NCBI GenBank assembly: GCA_947630765.1
Contig: CANRIX010000007.1
Coordinates: forward strand, 1 to 64,000
DNA from: an uncultured Clostridia bacterium
GTDB lineage: Bacteria > Bacillota > Clostridia > Oscillospirales > CAG-382
Reading direction: 5' to 3'
DNA length: 64,000 bases
Part shown: positions 17,019 to 25,599 of the stretch, piece by piece
Position numbering within the stretch: position 1 is the stretch's first letter
Layout: each line of letters starts with the position of its first letter
Translations under genes and position numbers: made by a program
Notes under the pieces: model-generated
The model's database searches: none
Told to the model about the DNA's origin: nothing
Seen by the model: only the letters and a program-made list of their open reading frames with translations

Positions 17019-18050
17019 CTATTCCGTCGGCTCGATCGGCTCATAGAACAAATCACGAACCAACTGCTGCAACTGCTCATCGTTCGGCGTGAACTCCACG
17101 AGATTGTCGTCGCCGACCGCAGTCTCTCCGTCGATTGTGTCAATTCCCACAAACTCGCATTTGCTGGCCGTATCCATCAGCTCCTGCAATTCCTCCGCGC
17201 GGCAATCCGAAATAAGGGAATCCGACAGCTTCGTGAGCGCACGCATCGGAAATTCTTCGTCGTCGATGATGTTCTGGGCAACTTTCAGGTACAGCGCGTT
17301 CAAGTACTGCCGCTGCCGTTCCATACGGCTTCGGTTCGTAGGATCTTCCAGACCTTTCCGCGTCCGAACATAGCGAAGCGCCTGCTCGCCGCGGAGCGTA
17401 ACCTGCTGCCCTTTGACGAAGCTCTCGTCGACAGAAGTCATATCCTCTTCGATCGTGACCGTCACTCCGCCGACTTCGTCATTCAGAATCCCGACGGCAT
17501 CCATTGTCAACGAGAGAAAATGATCAATCGGCGTGTCATACAAGACGTCCTGCACCGCCTTAACGGTGTTGCGCGCACTATCCTGCCGCCCGGTCCCGTA
17601 CGTGTGCGACAACGCAAGCTGCTCCCGCGTCGTACCCAGGTTCTGCCCGGCAACGCCAAGCATCGTGACATTCGCAATCGTGTCCCGGTCGATATGCAGA
17701 GAACTGCAAGTCATCGCTTCCTTGTCCACGATCAGCAGCATCAGAAAGTCCGCACGCTGCGTGTTATTATAGGAAGAAGCCGACTCCTCCTGCGGCTGAC
17801 TTTCGCTGTCAAGACCCATCAGGAGAATAGTCTCGATGGAATCCCGCAGACGGTATTCCTGATCGTCGAACTCGCGCTTCGTTTCCTCTTCCTTAGGCTT
17901 CCATTTATCCGGGTTTCCAATCTCCCCGGAATACTCAATATGATCGCTTTCCCACTTGTAGGCAACAAACAGAATCGTGCCGAACACAAGTACCACTGCA
18001 AGCAGGAGCAGGGCGACGCGAATCGCCCTGCTCTCCTGTCCGTTTCGCAT
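17019..18050 (-). CDS. LytR-CpsA-Psr (LCP) family protein
   Basis: Membrane-anchored extracytoplasmic protein of 343 residues. One N-terminal membrane helix (VALLLLAVVLVFGTILFV) is followed by the LCP catalytic domain: ILLMGLDSESQ, RADFLMLLIVD, HIDRDT, LNDEVGGVTV and the Arg-rich end of the pyrophosphate site (LRYVRTRKGLED). LCP enzymes transfer lipid-linked glycans to peptidoglycan. It is last in the cpsC-cpsD-cpsB-sortase-surface protein operon, the place CpsA often occupies in capsule loci. Its acceptor or donor glycan is not encoded nearby. Confidence 0.88.
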   Translation of the reverse strand: MRNGQESRAIRVALLLLAVVLVFGTILFVAYKWESDHIEYSGEIGNPDKWKPKEEETKREFDDQEYRLRDSIETILLMGLDSESQPQEESASSYNNTQRADFLMLLIVDKEAMTCSSLHIDRDTIANVTMLGVAGQNLGTTREQLALSHTYGTGRQDSARNTVKAVQDVLYDTPIDHFLSLTMDAVGILNDEVGGVTVTIEEDMTSVDESFVKGQQVTLRGEQALRYVRTRKGLEDPTNRSRMERQRQYLNALYLKVAQNIIDDEEFPMRALTKLSDSLISDCRAEELQELMDTASKCEFVGIDTIDGETAVGDDNLVEFTPNDEQLQQLVRDLFYEPIEPTE

Positions 18051-18062
18051 GAAATGCGTCCC

Positions 18063-18707
18063 TTATGCAGCTTCGCGCTTGCTCTTCACAAGGAAGCCGA
18101 CGCCGACAACGCCGCTCAGCACCGCGAACGCAAGCAGACCGGCCGCAAAGCCGTTCGTATCGCCGGTTTCCGGGGAACCCGGTTTAGCCACGACCACCGC
18201 GAACGGAGACAGGCTATCCACCGTGAAGGTCAGCGTATCATCCTTGCAGGTCGCGCCTTCCACGATCTCCCACTTGCCGTCGGTGTAGTGCAGCAGCGCC
18301 ACAAAGTTCTTGAAGGATTCAGACTTCAGGGTGATGGTCGCGCTGCCCATGCCTTCTTTGGTAGCATAGACGTCGAACAGGTCGCTGACGGCCAGATCCT
18401 TCGTCTCGACCTTGTTCTGCTCGGCAATCGCCGTCAGACCGCTGTTCAGCTCCGTGACATTGGAAGCCTTCGCAACGGTGTCATACGCCGCTTCGATTTC
18501 CTTCTGCTCTTCCGCCGAGAGATCCTTGCGATCCGCATAGGATTCGACTTCGATCTTGCCGTCCCAATCTTTGTTCGTGACCGTCGTATCACCTACCGTC
18601 GGAGCGGTGTTGTTGGAAGGGCTGCCGTTGAACGTGCTTGCAAAAGCTGTGACAGGCATCGCGAATACCATCGCGATGGCAAGGGCCAAAATAAGCGTTT
18701 TTTTCAT
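18063..18707 (-). CDS. Sortase-anchored surface protein (SPETGD signal)
   Basis: Secreted protein of 214 residues. It has a signal peptide (MKKTLILALAIAMVFAMPVTAFA), a globular middle of about 150 residues with no family I recognise, and a C-terminal sorting signal SPETGD followed by a hydrophobic helix and the tail KSKREAA. The sortase gene lies 50 bp upstream in the same operon, so the two are probably enzyme and substrate. The middle resembles the small uncharacterised wall proteins that often accompany a single dedicated sortase. Confidence 0.8.
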   Translation of the reverse strand: MKKTLILALAIAMVFAMPVTAFASTFNGSPSNNTAPTVGDTTVTNKDWDGKIEVESYADRKDLSAEEQKEIEAAYDTVAKASNVTELNSGLTAIAEQNKVETKDLAVSDLFDVYATKEGMGSATITLKSESFKNFVALLHYTDGKWEIVEGATCKDDTLTFTVDSLSPFAVVVAKPGSPETGDTNGFAAGLLAFAVLSGVVGVGFLVKSKREAA

Positions 18708-18757
18708 GGTTTTTTTCCTTTCGTGTGTGTTTTGTTTTTTATTTTTTATTTTTTATT

Positions 18758-19645
18758 TTATGGTAGCGGCTCTCCAATGACTTCCTCGAGCTTTCCGAGG
18801 ACGAGATACCGTCCGTCGGCGCTTCTCGGCAAGCAGGTGGAGAGGACAAGGATGCGATCGTTCTCCGTGACCGTGCAATCCTCATTGTAATTTTTTCCAA
18901 ACCGATTGACGTGATAAACCGTCTCAAGGAATTCCGTGACCGACGAGCGATCCTGGAAATTGCCATATTTGTACAGGATATGCTCCGTCCCGTAAGGCAC
19001 CGCCGCGAACACCCGATAGCGAAGCGTCCGCTCGGGAAGATAGATATACATATCCAAATGTTCCGAGAACCACGCCGAATTCGAGAACTGTTCCTGCAGA
19101 TAGCCAAACATCAGGCCGGACTTCATGTTGTGTCCGTAAATGACCGTCACCGGGTCGCTGAAATCCAAACCGTTATACCGATGCTCCGTATAAAGGGTAC
19201 CGTTGCGGTCAGACTTGCCGTCGACCCCATGGTCGAGGTAAAAGCTGTCGTCATCCGGGTCCTGCACGACAGGATAATCAATTGCCTGAACGGGGCTGTC
19301 CCGACCCGGGTATTCATCCGTCCCCGGGATCCACAGCCACGCGTATATATCCTCGCACTGCGCGTGTAGAGCATCAAAATCCACCGGGCTTACATATGGC
19401 TCCGCCTCCGAACTGGTTTCCGACGAGGAGGAATCCGCCGTCGAATTATCGTCCGACGAGGAATCCCCAACGACGCTTTCGTCGCTCGAAGAGTCCTGTG
19501 AGAACGCGGGCGATATATCACTCCTGGCGCCTTCCAACTCCGGGGGTTTATCAAGCACGTTCCCCAGAATCAAAGCGACGATGCACACCACGCATATAAG
19601 CAAACACAATCCGCCGGCGAGCAGGAAAGCCTTCCTTTTCTTCAT
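18758..19645 (-). CDS. Class B-like sortase
   Basis: Membrane-bound cysteine transpeptidase of 295 residues. An N-terminal membrane helix is followed by a Ser/Asp/Glu-rich linker (about residues 40-80). The catalytic domain has VIYGHNMKSGLMF (active His), ILVLSTC (active Cys) and GRYLVLGKL (active Arg), the class B arrangement. It attaches C-terminally signalled proteins to peptidoglycan or builds pili. The likely substrate is encoded immediately downstream. Its ATG overlaps the cpsB stop as ATGA, tying it translationally to the tyrosine-phosphatase gene. Confidence 0.87.
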   Translation of the reverse strand: MKKRKAFLLAGGLCLLICVVCIVALILGNVLDKPPELEGARSDISPAFSQDSSSDESVVGDSSSDDNSTADSSSSETSSEAEPYVSPVDFDALHAQCEDIYAWLWIPGTDEYPGRDSPVQAIDYPVVQDPDDDSFYLDHGVDGKSDRNGTLYTEHRYNGLDFSDPVTVIYGHNMKSGLMFGYLQEQFSNSAWFSEHLDMYIYLPERTLRYRVFAAVPYGTEHILYKYGNFQDRSSVTEFLETVYHVNRFGKNYNEDCTVTENDRILVLSTCLPRSADGRYLVLGKLEEVIGEPLP

Positions 19646-20331
19646 CCTAACCAGCTCCTGTTCCGCTCGTCAAATTCCGCAAGAAAACCATCGCCCAACT
19701 TTCGTCGAATGACCGTAAACGCTTTGCCAAGCATCGGCGGTCGCGATTTCAAATTATGACAATCTGAGCCGAGCCAATGAATCATTCCATCCCGCAACAT
19801 CCGCAACGCCTTTTTACGCGTCCGAAAGGAAAGGAAGAACGACGCATTCACCTGCATCTGCACACCGTTTCCAAGCAGTAAATTCAACGTATCTGCCTTC
19901 TGCATCGGCAGAAAGCGTTCGACATGCGCAAGCACAACCGTCCACGCCCCGGAACAACTCAGCTCCAGCACCTCTCGCAACGTATACTGCTCCCATCGTC
20001 CCATTGGCATTTCCAAGAGCAGGAATTGCGTTCCTTCCAGCAGAAATCCCGAAAGTCCTTCGATCCGGCTCACACCCGGAAAATACGCCACCTCGGCGCC
20101 AAGCCGGATGGATGGTAATCCCGGTTGCATCGCGCTCTGCAGACGTTCGCTTGCCTCCGCGCGCCGTTCCAAAAAACGAACTGGAGTTTCACGATCCCCA
20201 TAGAAATGCGGTGTTGCCGCCACAAGCTCTACTTGCTGTTCCGCAAGCATCTGCAGCAAAAGCAGGCTTTCCTCCAAGCTCTTGCTGCCATCATCCATCT
20301 GCGGAAGGACATGACTGTGAAAATCCACCAT
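19642..20331 (-). CDS. cpsB: PHP-type tyrosine-protein phosphatase (CpsB/YwqE)
   Basis: Metal-dependent phosphatase of 229 residues that removes phosphate from the tyrosine cluster of the CpsD kinase. The N-terminal metal site DFHSHVLPQMDDGSKS is exact for the family, followed by VAATPHFY and LLLEMPMG, and LGSDCHNL at the C-terminal end. It sits 9 bp after the kinase gene. Presence of kinase, activator and phosphatase indicates a reversible phosphotyrosine switch. Confidence 0.92.
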   Translation of the reverse strand: MVDFHSHVLPQMDDGSKSLEESLLLLQMLAEQQVELVAATPHFYGDRETPVRFLERRAEASERLQSAMQPGLPSIRLGAEVAYFPGVSRIEGLSGFLLEGTQFLLLEMPMGRWEQYTLREVLELSCSGAWTVVLAHVERFLPMQKADTLNLLLGNGVQMQVNASFFLSFRTRKKALRMLRDGMIHWLGSDCHNLKSRPPMLGKAFTVIRRKLGDGFLAEFDERNRSWLG

Positions 20332-20340
20332 AGCAGCGTG

Positions 20341-21114
20341 TCAGTCCTCGATATGCGTTGAATCCCGTTTGTCGTGATGATCAGAATAGTAATATTTTGA
20401 ATAGTAGTATTTCTTGCGGTACTTTCCATACCGCTTGCCGTCGCCCTTCACATCCGTCATCACGATGCCAAGCACTTTTGCATTAGACAGCCCCAGCTGT
20501 CGGATACAGTCACGAAGTTCCTTGCGCTCCGCGTACCCCTCCCGCACAGCGACGATCATGCCGTCGACCAGCGGGGAGACAACCAACGCGTCGGAAACCA
20601 GGTTGACCGGCGGAAGGTCCAAAACGATGTAGTCAAACTCCTTCGCCAGCGCTTTCAGCACCGACCGCATTCGATGGGACCCGAGCAGCTCGCTCGGATT
20701 CGGCGGAATATCGCCGGACGCGACAAATTTCCAATTATCCAGCACATTGGAAGGGCGAATCGCGATCTTTATATCGTTCCCCGGCGCAACAAGGGCATTC
20801 GACAGCCCCGGAGAATTCGCCACCTCCATCTTTTTGGCGATGGACGGCAAGCGCATATCGCAGTCGACCAGCAGAACCCGTTTGCCGGTTTCGGCAAGCG
20901 TGTACGACAAGTTGATCGCAGTTGTGCTCTTGCCCTCGCCGCGCGTAGAACTGGTGACGCCGAAGATCAAACAGCCGTCCCCTTCGTTGCCCGGCAAAGT
21001 GAACTGAAGGTTTGCTCTCAATAATTTATACGCTTCTGCGGCTTGAAAACTCAGGTTCTTATGCAGCATTTTACGCTGCTGCGCAGGCGTAATCACTTTC
21101 GTCTGCTTGGGCAT
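20341..21114 (-). CDS. cpsD: BY-kinase (CpsD-type tyrosine autokinase)
   Basis: Cytoplasmic ATPase and tyrosine autokinase of 257 residues. The Walker A is STRGEGKSTTAINL, Walker A' is LLVDCDMRLPS and Walker B is YIVLDLPPV. The C-terminal tail (from about residue 230) holds eight tyrosines in YGKYRKKYYYSKYYY, the autophosphorylation cluster. It works with the membrane activator encoded 30 bp upstream (cpsC) and the phosphatase encoded downstream. In characterised systems this controls polysaccharide chain length; here no polysaccharide synthesis gene lies in the operon. Confidence 0.93.
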   Translation of the reverse strand: MPKQTKVITPAQQRKMLHKNLSFQAAEAYKLLRANLQFTLPGNEGDGCLIFGVTSSTRGEGKSTTAINLSYTLAETGKRVLLVDCDMRLPSIAKKMEVANSPGLSNALVAPGNDIKIAIRPSNVLDNWKFVASGDIPPNPSELLGSHRMRSVLKALAKEFDYIVLDLPPVNLVSDALVVSPLVDGMIVAVREGYAERKELRDCIRQLGLSNAKVLGIVMTDVKGDGKRYGKYRKKYYYSKYYYSDHHDKRDSTHIED

Positions 21115-21144
21115 ATCAATCAGCCCCTTCCTAATGCGCTATGA

Positions 21145-21936
21145 CTACTTCTCATTTCCATATCCATAGCCGTAATATTGATGTTTGCGATAGCCATAAC
21201 GCCCGGAGCCTTCCGCCAAAAGGTTCGGCACACGCGCAAGGATCGGAATATCGCAGATTTGCTGGACGCTTGACTCATCCCGAATAACATCGTCGAGCAG
21301 GTCCAGAATGATGAGCAGGGCACACATCAGCACCACACCCACCAAAATACCGACGATCATATACATGGTAATACTCCAGCCGACGCGGTTGTAGTCCGCG
21401 ATCGCGCTGTCAACCAAGCGCATGGATGCCCCATCCACGATCTCCGCAATACGCGTCGGCAAAATGTCGACGATGGAATTCGCCAGCAGCGCCGCCTCAT
21501 TCGGGTCGTCTGTAGTCACGGTGATCGAAAGCACTTCGGTGTCATTGACCGCAGAAGCGGTGATCATTTCGTCAAGCTGTTCGTAGGTATAGACGTCCGC
21601 GCGATCTGCCCTTTCAAGGACCATCTCAAGCGTCGTCCGATTCCGCAGCAAAACCAAGTACGTCTGCACAAGGCTTCTTGCCGTCGTAAGGTTGCCGATT
21701 GAAATGCCGTAAAAGTTGCCGGGGTCGTTGACATATACCGTCACGCTGGAAGAATAGAGCTCAGGAGCCACACAGGTCGCCCAGCCGAACGCAAGCGCCG
21801 CCGCCAAAACACCGGCAAGCACGATCAACCACGCTCTGTGCCACAGGACCAGTAATATATGCCCGATGTCAACTTCGCTCTCCGTCTCCCCCGTTTCCAC
21901 CAATTTTGCCTGCTTTTCATTTGTTTTTTCATTCAT
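21145..21936 (-). CDS. cpsC: Wzz/CpsC-type chain-length and kinase-activator protein
   Basis: Membrane protein of 263 residues with two membrane helices (about residues 33-55 and 188-212) around an extracellular loop, the usual polysaccharide co-polymerase layout. Its cytoplasmic C-terminus should activate CpsD. Unusually the last 20 residues are themselves Tyr-rich (YGYRKHQYYGYGYG), like the substrate tail of the kinase. It is the first gene of the cps-sortase-LCP operon, about 110 nt downstream of a good promoter. Confidence 0.88.
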   Translation of the reverse strand: MNEKTNEKQAKLVETGETESEVDIGHILLVLWHRAWLIVLAGVLAAALAFGWATCVAPELYSSSVTVYVNDPGNFYGISIGNLTTARSLVQTYLVLLRNRTTLEMVLERADRADVYTYEQLDEMITASAVNDTEVLSITVTTDDPNEAALLANSIVDILPTRIAEIVDGASMRLVDSAIADYNRVGWSITMYMIVGILVGVVLMCALLIILDLLDDVIRDESSVQQICDIPILARVPNLLAEGSGRYGYRKHQYYGYGYGNEK

Positions 21937-22051
21937 AAATTTGCTTTATCTCTCTCCGCATCAGTCCGTTTTCGCATTTTCCAGGTGTTCCGTCCGTCCC
22001 GAAAGGGCTCCGCGGGCGTAGGCAATCAATACCCTTTTACGATGCGTCTTT

Positions 22052-22080
22052 ATCATAACACACTTTTTCAAAAAATGCAA
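22052..22080 (-). promoter_or_regulatory. Promoter of cps/sortase operon
   Basis: Minus strand TTGCAT (22080-22075), 17-bp spacer, TATGAT (22057-22052). Confidence 0.7.
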
Positions 22081-22417
22081 TACCTTTTTTGCAAAAAAAT
22101 TTTTCCAATCGCTTTTTCTCCGTCCCTTCGCAAACGACCTTCAAAAAAATTCGCCCGGCAAACCTCCAAATAAATCTATATATTTCGGCGAAAACGATGT
22201 ATATTCGCCATTTTATTGCAATTATACCCCCCCCCCGGACGCATTTGGCAGGGAGGGTGCAAATCGCACTTTCGAAAAAATGTTTTGTGCAAATCGTCAA
22301 AAATTCGGTGAGACGGCGCGTCATTTTTTCTTGGCAGGACCGCATGCAAGGACGTGGCATATGCTGGAAACGGGGGAACCCCGAAATCCGTCGAAATCAG
22401 GAAGGGCGTGACGCGGC
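22081..22417. other. Divergent intergenic region with a C10 tract
   Basis: Between the cps and pilus operons lies an AT-rich, A/T-tract-rich segment followed by ten consecutive cytosines at 22227-22236. Closer to the pilus ATPase is a CGGGG/CCCCG hairpin (about 22369-22381). I do not recognise a c-di-GMP riboswitch, although the downstream genes would be a natural target. No clear plus-strand promoter was identified. Confidence 0.5.
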
Positions 22418-23473
22418 ATGAAAACCAACCGGACGGAAAGCACGGCAACAGACGTCGCCGAAAATCTCCTCGCGCTGGCGACGGAGCTTCGCGCAAGCGA
22501 CCTCCACCTCGAGCCGATACGCGGGGGTACGGCGGTCCGCGTCCGTGTGGACGGGCTTTTGCGGCAGATCCGCGTCCTTCCGCGGGAACTGGGCGAACGC
22601 GTGACCGCACGGCTGAAGGCGCTCGCCGGCATGGACCTGACCGACCGAAGGACCCCGCAGGACGGGCGTTTCTCCCGCGAACAGACGGATGTACGCGTCT
22701 CCACCCTGCCGACCCTGCGCGGGGAGGCGCTGACCGCACGGCTTTTGAACGGCGACGCGCGTCCGCACGGCGCAGAAGCGCTCGGCTTTTTCGGGGACGC
22801 GCTGGCGCTGCATGATCGCATGCTCCGCCTGGGAAACGGACTTGTGCTGATCGCCGGACCGTCCGGCTCCGGAAAAAGCACGACGCTGTACGAGATGCTT
22901 TCGACCCTGTCGGGGGAATCGCGCAGCGTCGTGACGCTTGAGGACCCGGTGGAGTACGCGATGGACGGCGTCAGCCAGGTCCCGGTCAACGGGCTTGCGG
23001 GCGTGCGCTTTGCGGACGGGATGCGGGCGGTTTTGCGGCAGGACCCGGACGTCGTCGCCGTCGGGGAGGTCCGCGACGCGGAAAGCGCACGGGCGGTCCA
23101 CCGTGCGGCGATTACGGGGCGACCGGTGTTCGCGACGGTCCACGCACGCAACGCCGTGACCCTGCCCGGACGCATGAACGACCTCGCCGTTTCCCCCGGG
23201 ATGCTCGCGGAGAGCCTGCGCGGACTCGTCGTGCAGCGATTGGTACGGCGGACCTGCACCGCGTGCGGCGGAAATGGGTGCGACGACTGCGGCGGAAGCG
23301 GTCTGCGGGGACGGATCGGGGCGTTCGGCTGTGCGCTGCTTGCGGACGGCGAACGATTCTCCCTTTCCCGTCTGCGTGAAGCGGACGAAATGCTCGCGGA
23401 CAGCTGCCGCGCCCTCGCCGCGCAGGGGATCACGACGGAGGAGGAAGCCGACCGTGTCCGCCGCTCTGTTTGA
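22418..23473 (+). CDS. Type IV pilus/pseudopilus assembly ATPase (GspE/PilB/ComGA-like)
   Basis: Cytoplasmic secretion ATPase of 351 residues, short like ComGA because the long N-terminal domain of PilB is missing. Motifs in order: LRASDLHLEP, Walker A GPSGSGKSTTLYE, Asp box TLEDPVEY, Walker B VGEVRD, His box ATVHARNA. A zinc-finger-like four-Cys module (CTACGGNGCDDCGG) near residue 280 is typical of the PilB/GspE class rather than PilT. It is the first gene of a seven-gene pilus locus and powers pilin polymerisation. Confidence 0.9.
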   Translation: MKTNRTESTATDVAENLLALATELRASDLHLEPIRGGTAVRVRVDGLLRQIRVLPRELGERVTARLKALAGMDLTDRRTPQDGRFSREQTDVRVSTLPTLRGEALTARLLNGDARPHGAEALGFFGDALALHDRMLRLGNGLVLIAGPSGSGKSTTLYEMLSTLSGESRSVVTLEDPVEYAMDGVSQVPVNGLAGVRFADGMRAVLRQDPDVVAVGEVRDAESARAVHRAAITGRPVFATVHARNAVTLPGRMNDLAVSPGMLAESLRGLVVQRLVRRTCTACGGNGCDDCGGSGLRGRIGAFGCALLADGERFSLSRLREADEMLADSCRALAAQGITTEEEADRVRRSV

Positions 23474-24518
23474 ACGGACGGTGCGGGACGGGGAGCTCGC
23501 GCTGGCGGCCGGACAGTTCGCCGCCATGCTGCGGGCGGGGCTTCCGCTACCGGAAACCACCGCACGCGTCGCGGAAGCGACCGACGACAGGACCTTGCGC
23601 GCCGTCCTGACCGACTGCGCAAAGCGCGTCGCCGACGGCGAACCGCTCGCGGATGCGCTCGCCCGCCACCCGGGGATCCCATCGCCGTTCGTCGAAACGG
23701 TTCGCGCCGGGGAACGGAATCGGCGGCTCCCGGAAGCGTTCCGACGGCTTCGGATCTACTGCGAAAAACGCCGCAAGACGCGCGGGAAGCTGCGCGCCGC
23801 CCTGCAGTATCCGCTCTTCCTCGGCGTCTTGACCGTCCTGACCGTCTATTTGCTCGGCAACCGGCTGCTCCCGTCGCTCGCGTCGGCGCTGGATTCGCTC
23901 GGCGGGGAGCTGCCGGCGTTCACCCGGCTCCTGCTGGCGGGGACGGCGGCGATCTCGACCGGCTGGCCGTTCGCGGCGGCTTCCGTCCTCCCGCTGTGGG
24001 CGCTGTACCGCCTGCTGAAGCGGACAAACCGCGGGAAGCGGCTGTTCGGGGCCATGCGGCTGCGGCTGCCGGTGGTCGGAAAGATTTCCCTGCTCGACGC
24101 GTCCGCGCGGTTCGCCGACGCCGCCGCCCTGCTGCTCCCAGCGGGGCTGCCGCTCCCGGAAGCCCTGCGCACCGCCGCGCGCACGGTGGGGAATCCCGCC
24201 GTCGCGGCGGACGTCCGAACGCTCGCCGACACGGTCGAAGCCGGAAACCCGCTCGGACCCGCCATACGCGAATGCCGCAGCCTCTCGCGCGTACTTCGCG
24301 CACTCGTATCCGCCGGCGACGCGACCGGCACCCTGCCTGCGGCGCTCGCGGAGGCGGGCGCGTACTGCGGGATGGAAGCGGCGGAACGCGCGGAACGCGC
24401 CCTGAACCTGCTCGAACCGATTCTGACCGTTTTCGCCGGACTGCTCGTCGCCCTGCTCGCCCTGTCCGTCCTCCTGCCGCTCCTGACCGTCTACAACGCC
24501 ATCGGCGTTTCGATCTAA
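23454..24518 (+). CDS. Inner-membrane platform protein (GspF/PilC/ComGB-like)
   Basis: Polytopic platform protein of 354 residues with two GspF repeats, each a soluble helical part (ELALAAGQFAAMLRAGLPLPE and SARFADAAALLLPAGLPLPE) followed by membrane helices. I choose the GTG at 23454, which has GGAGGA eight bases upstream and overlaps the end of the ATPase gene by 20 bp. Longer upstream reading is the shadow of that gene. It recruits the ATPase and lifts pilins into the filament. Confidence 0.9.
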   Translation: MSAALFERTVRDGELALAAGQFAAMLRAGLPLPETTARVAEATDDRTLRAVLTDCAKRVADGEPLADALARHPGIPSPFVETVRAGERNRRLPEAFRRLRIYCEKRRKTRGKLRAALQYPLFLGVLTVLTVYLLGNRLLPSLASALDSLGGELPAFTRLLLAGTAAISTGWPFAAASVLPLWALYRLLKRTNRGKRLFGAMRLRLPVVGKISLLDASARFADAAALLLPAGLPLPEALRTAARTVGNPAVAADVRTLADTVEAGNPLGPAIRECRSLSRVLRALVSAGDATGTLPAALAEAGAYCGMEAAERAERALNLLEPILTVFAGLLVALLALSVLLPLLTVYNAIGVSI

Positions 24519-24531
24519 AAGAAGGGATACT

Positions 24532-24957
24532 ATGAAAACCACTGAAAAAACCGGCGGGAAGGGGTTCACGCTGGCGGAACTGCTCATCGTCCTCGCGATC
24601 CTTTCGATCTTAGCCGCCATCGCGATCCCGGCGTTCACCGCCCAACTGGAAAAAGCCCGTGCCGCCGTCGACCTGTCGAACGCGCGGTCGGCGTCCTCCC
24701 TCGCCTACACGGAGTATATGCTCTGCCACGCGTCAGAGGGGGAAATCACCTACACGTTCGGCGTGGACGACGGCGGGAACCTGCTGATCCTCAAGCACAC
24801 CGACACGGAAGGCACCGAACTGGAGGACGCCCAGCCCGGCGCGGACGCGGAAGAACTGAAGGCCGTTTCCGCCGCCGTCGGGGAGACCCAACTCCAAGTC
24901 GCCGTCAAGGACGGCAGGATCACCCAGAACACCTGGCTCGCCAAGCTCCACGAATGA
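24532..24957 (+). CDS. Major prepilin/pseudopilin
   Basis: Prepilin of 141 residues with the class III signal GGKG/FTLAELLIVLAILSILA: cleavage after Gly, Phe at +1 and Glu at +5. An 11-residue basic leader precedes the cut. The C-terminal part is short and acidic, without the disulfide loop common in large pilins. AGAAGGG supports the ATG. As the only member with a perfect FTLxE motif and the first after the platform gene, it is the likely main subunit. Confidence 0.9.
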   Translation: MKTTEKTGGKGFTLAELLIVLAILSILAAIAIPAFTAQLEKARAAVDLSNARSASSLAYTEYMLCHASEGEITYTFGVDDGGNLLILKHTDTEGTELEDAQPGADAEELKAVSAAVGETQLQVAVKDGRITQNTWLAKLHE

Positions 24958-25559
24958 CCGTTCCGTTATTTTCGCTGTTCATCGGGGCGCTCACGGGCGC
25001 GTTCGAGATACGGCGGGCGGGGACGGGCGAACGGCTCTGCTCCGCGTTCCTGTGCGCCGGCGCGTTCCTCGCGATTGCGTTGCGGTACGGTCCGACGGTC
25101 TGCTGTCTCCGCCTTTGGGCGCTTTCGGCGCTCCTGCTCGCCGCGTCGCGGGTCGATTTGGAGCGGATGATCGTCCCCGACGCCGTACCGCTGACCGCCG
25201 TCCTCGCGTTTTTCGCGCTCCTGCCGTTCGCGGTCCGTCCCGGAACGCTGTTGTTTCGCGGATTGACCGGCGGACTGCTGTTCGGCGGCGGCATGCTGTT
25301 GCTCGCGAAGTGCGCCGACCGTCTGCTGGGCAGGCAGACCCTCGGCGGCGGAGACCTGAAACTGTTCGCCGTTCTGGGGCTCTACCTCGGAACGGCGGGC
25401 GGGGTGCTCGCGACGGCGGTCGCCTGCACCGTCGGGCTGACCGTCTGTGCGGCGGCCCGTATCGGGAAGGGGACGCCCTTCCCCTTCGCGCCGTCCGTCG
25501 CGCTCGGCGGTTTCGCCGCCTCCCTGCTGACGGGCGACGCAATCCTGCCGTTCCCGTGA
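24954..25559 (+). CDS. Prepilin peptidase, A24 domain only
   Basis: Polytopic aspartic protease of 201 residues that cleaves the prepilin leaders encoded on both sides. The two catalytic aspartates are in SRVDLERMIVPD and GGGDLKLFAVLG. The N-terminal methyltransferase domain of PilD is absent, so either methylation does not occur or another protein does it. The ATG overlaps the pilin stop as ATGA. Encoding the peptidase inside the pilin cluster suggests a dedicated, self-contained system. Confidence 0.88.
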   Translation: MTVPLFSLFIGALTGAFEIRRAGTGERLCSAFLCAGAFLAIALRYGPTVCCLRLWALSALLLAASRVDLERMIVPDAVPLTAVLAFFALLPFAVRPGTLLFRGLTGGLLFGGGMLLLAKCADRLLGRQTLGGGDLKLFAVLGLYLGTAGGVLATAVACTVGLTVCAAARIGKGTPFPFAPSVALGGFAASLLTGDAILPFP

Positions 25560-25599
25560 AAAACGGCGCGGGATACAAACAGGAAGGAGGCATAAACGC

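Noticed and set aside
22300..22417. c-di-GMP riboswitch before the pilus operon
   Set aside because: There is a GGGG/CCCC hairpin and a GCAAGG stretch, but neither class I nor class II consensus can be assembled.
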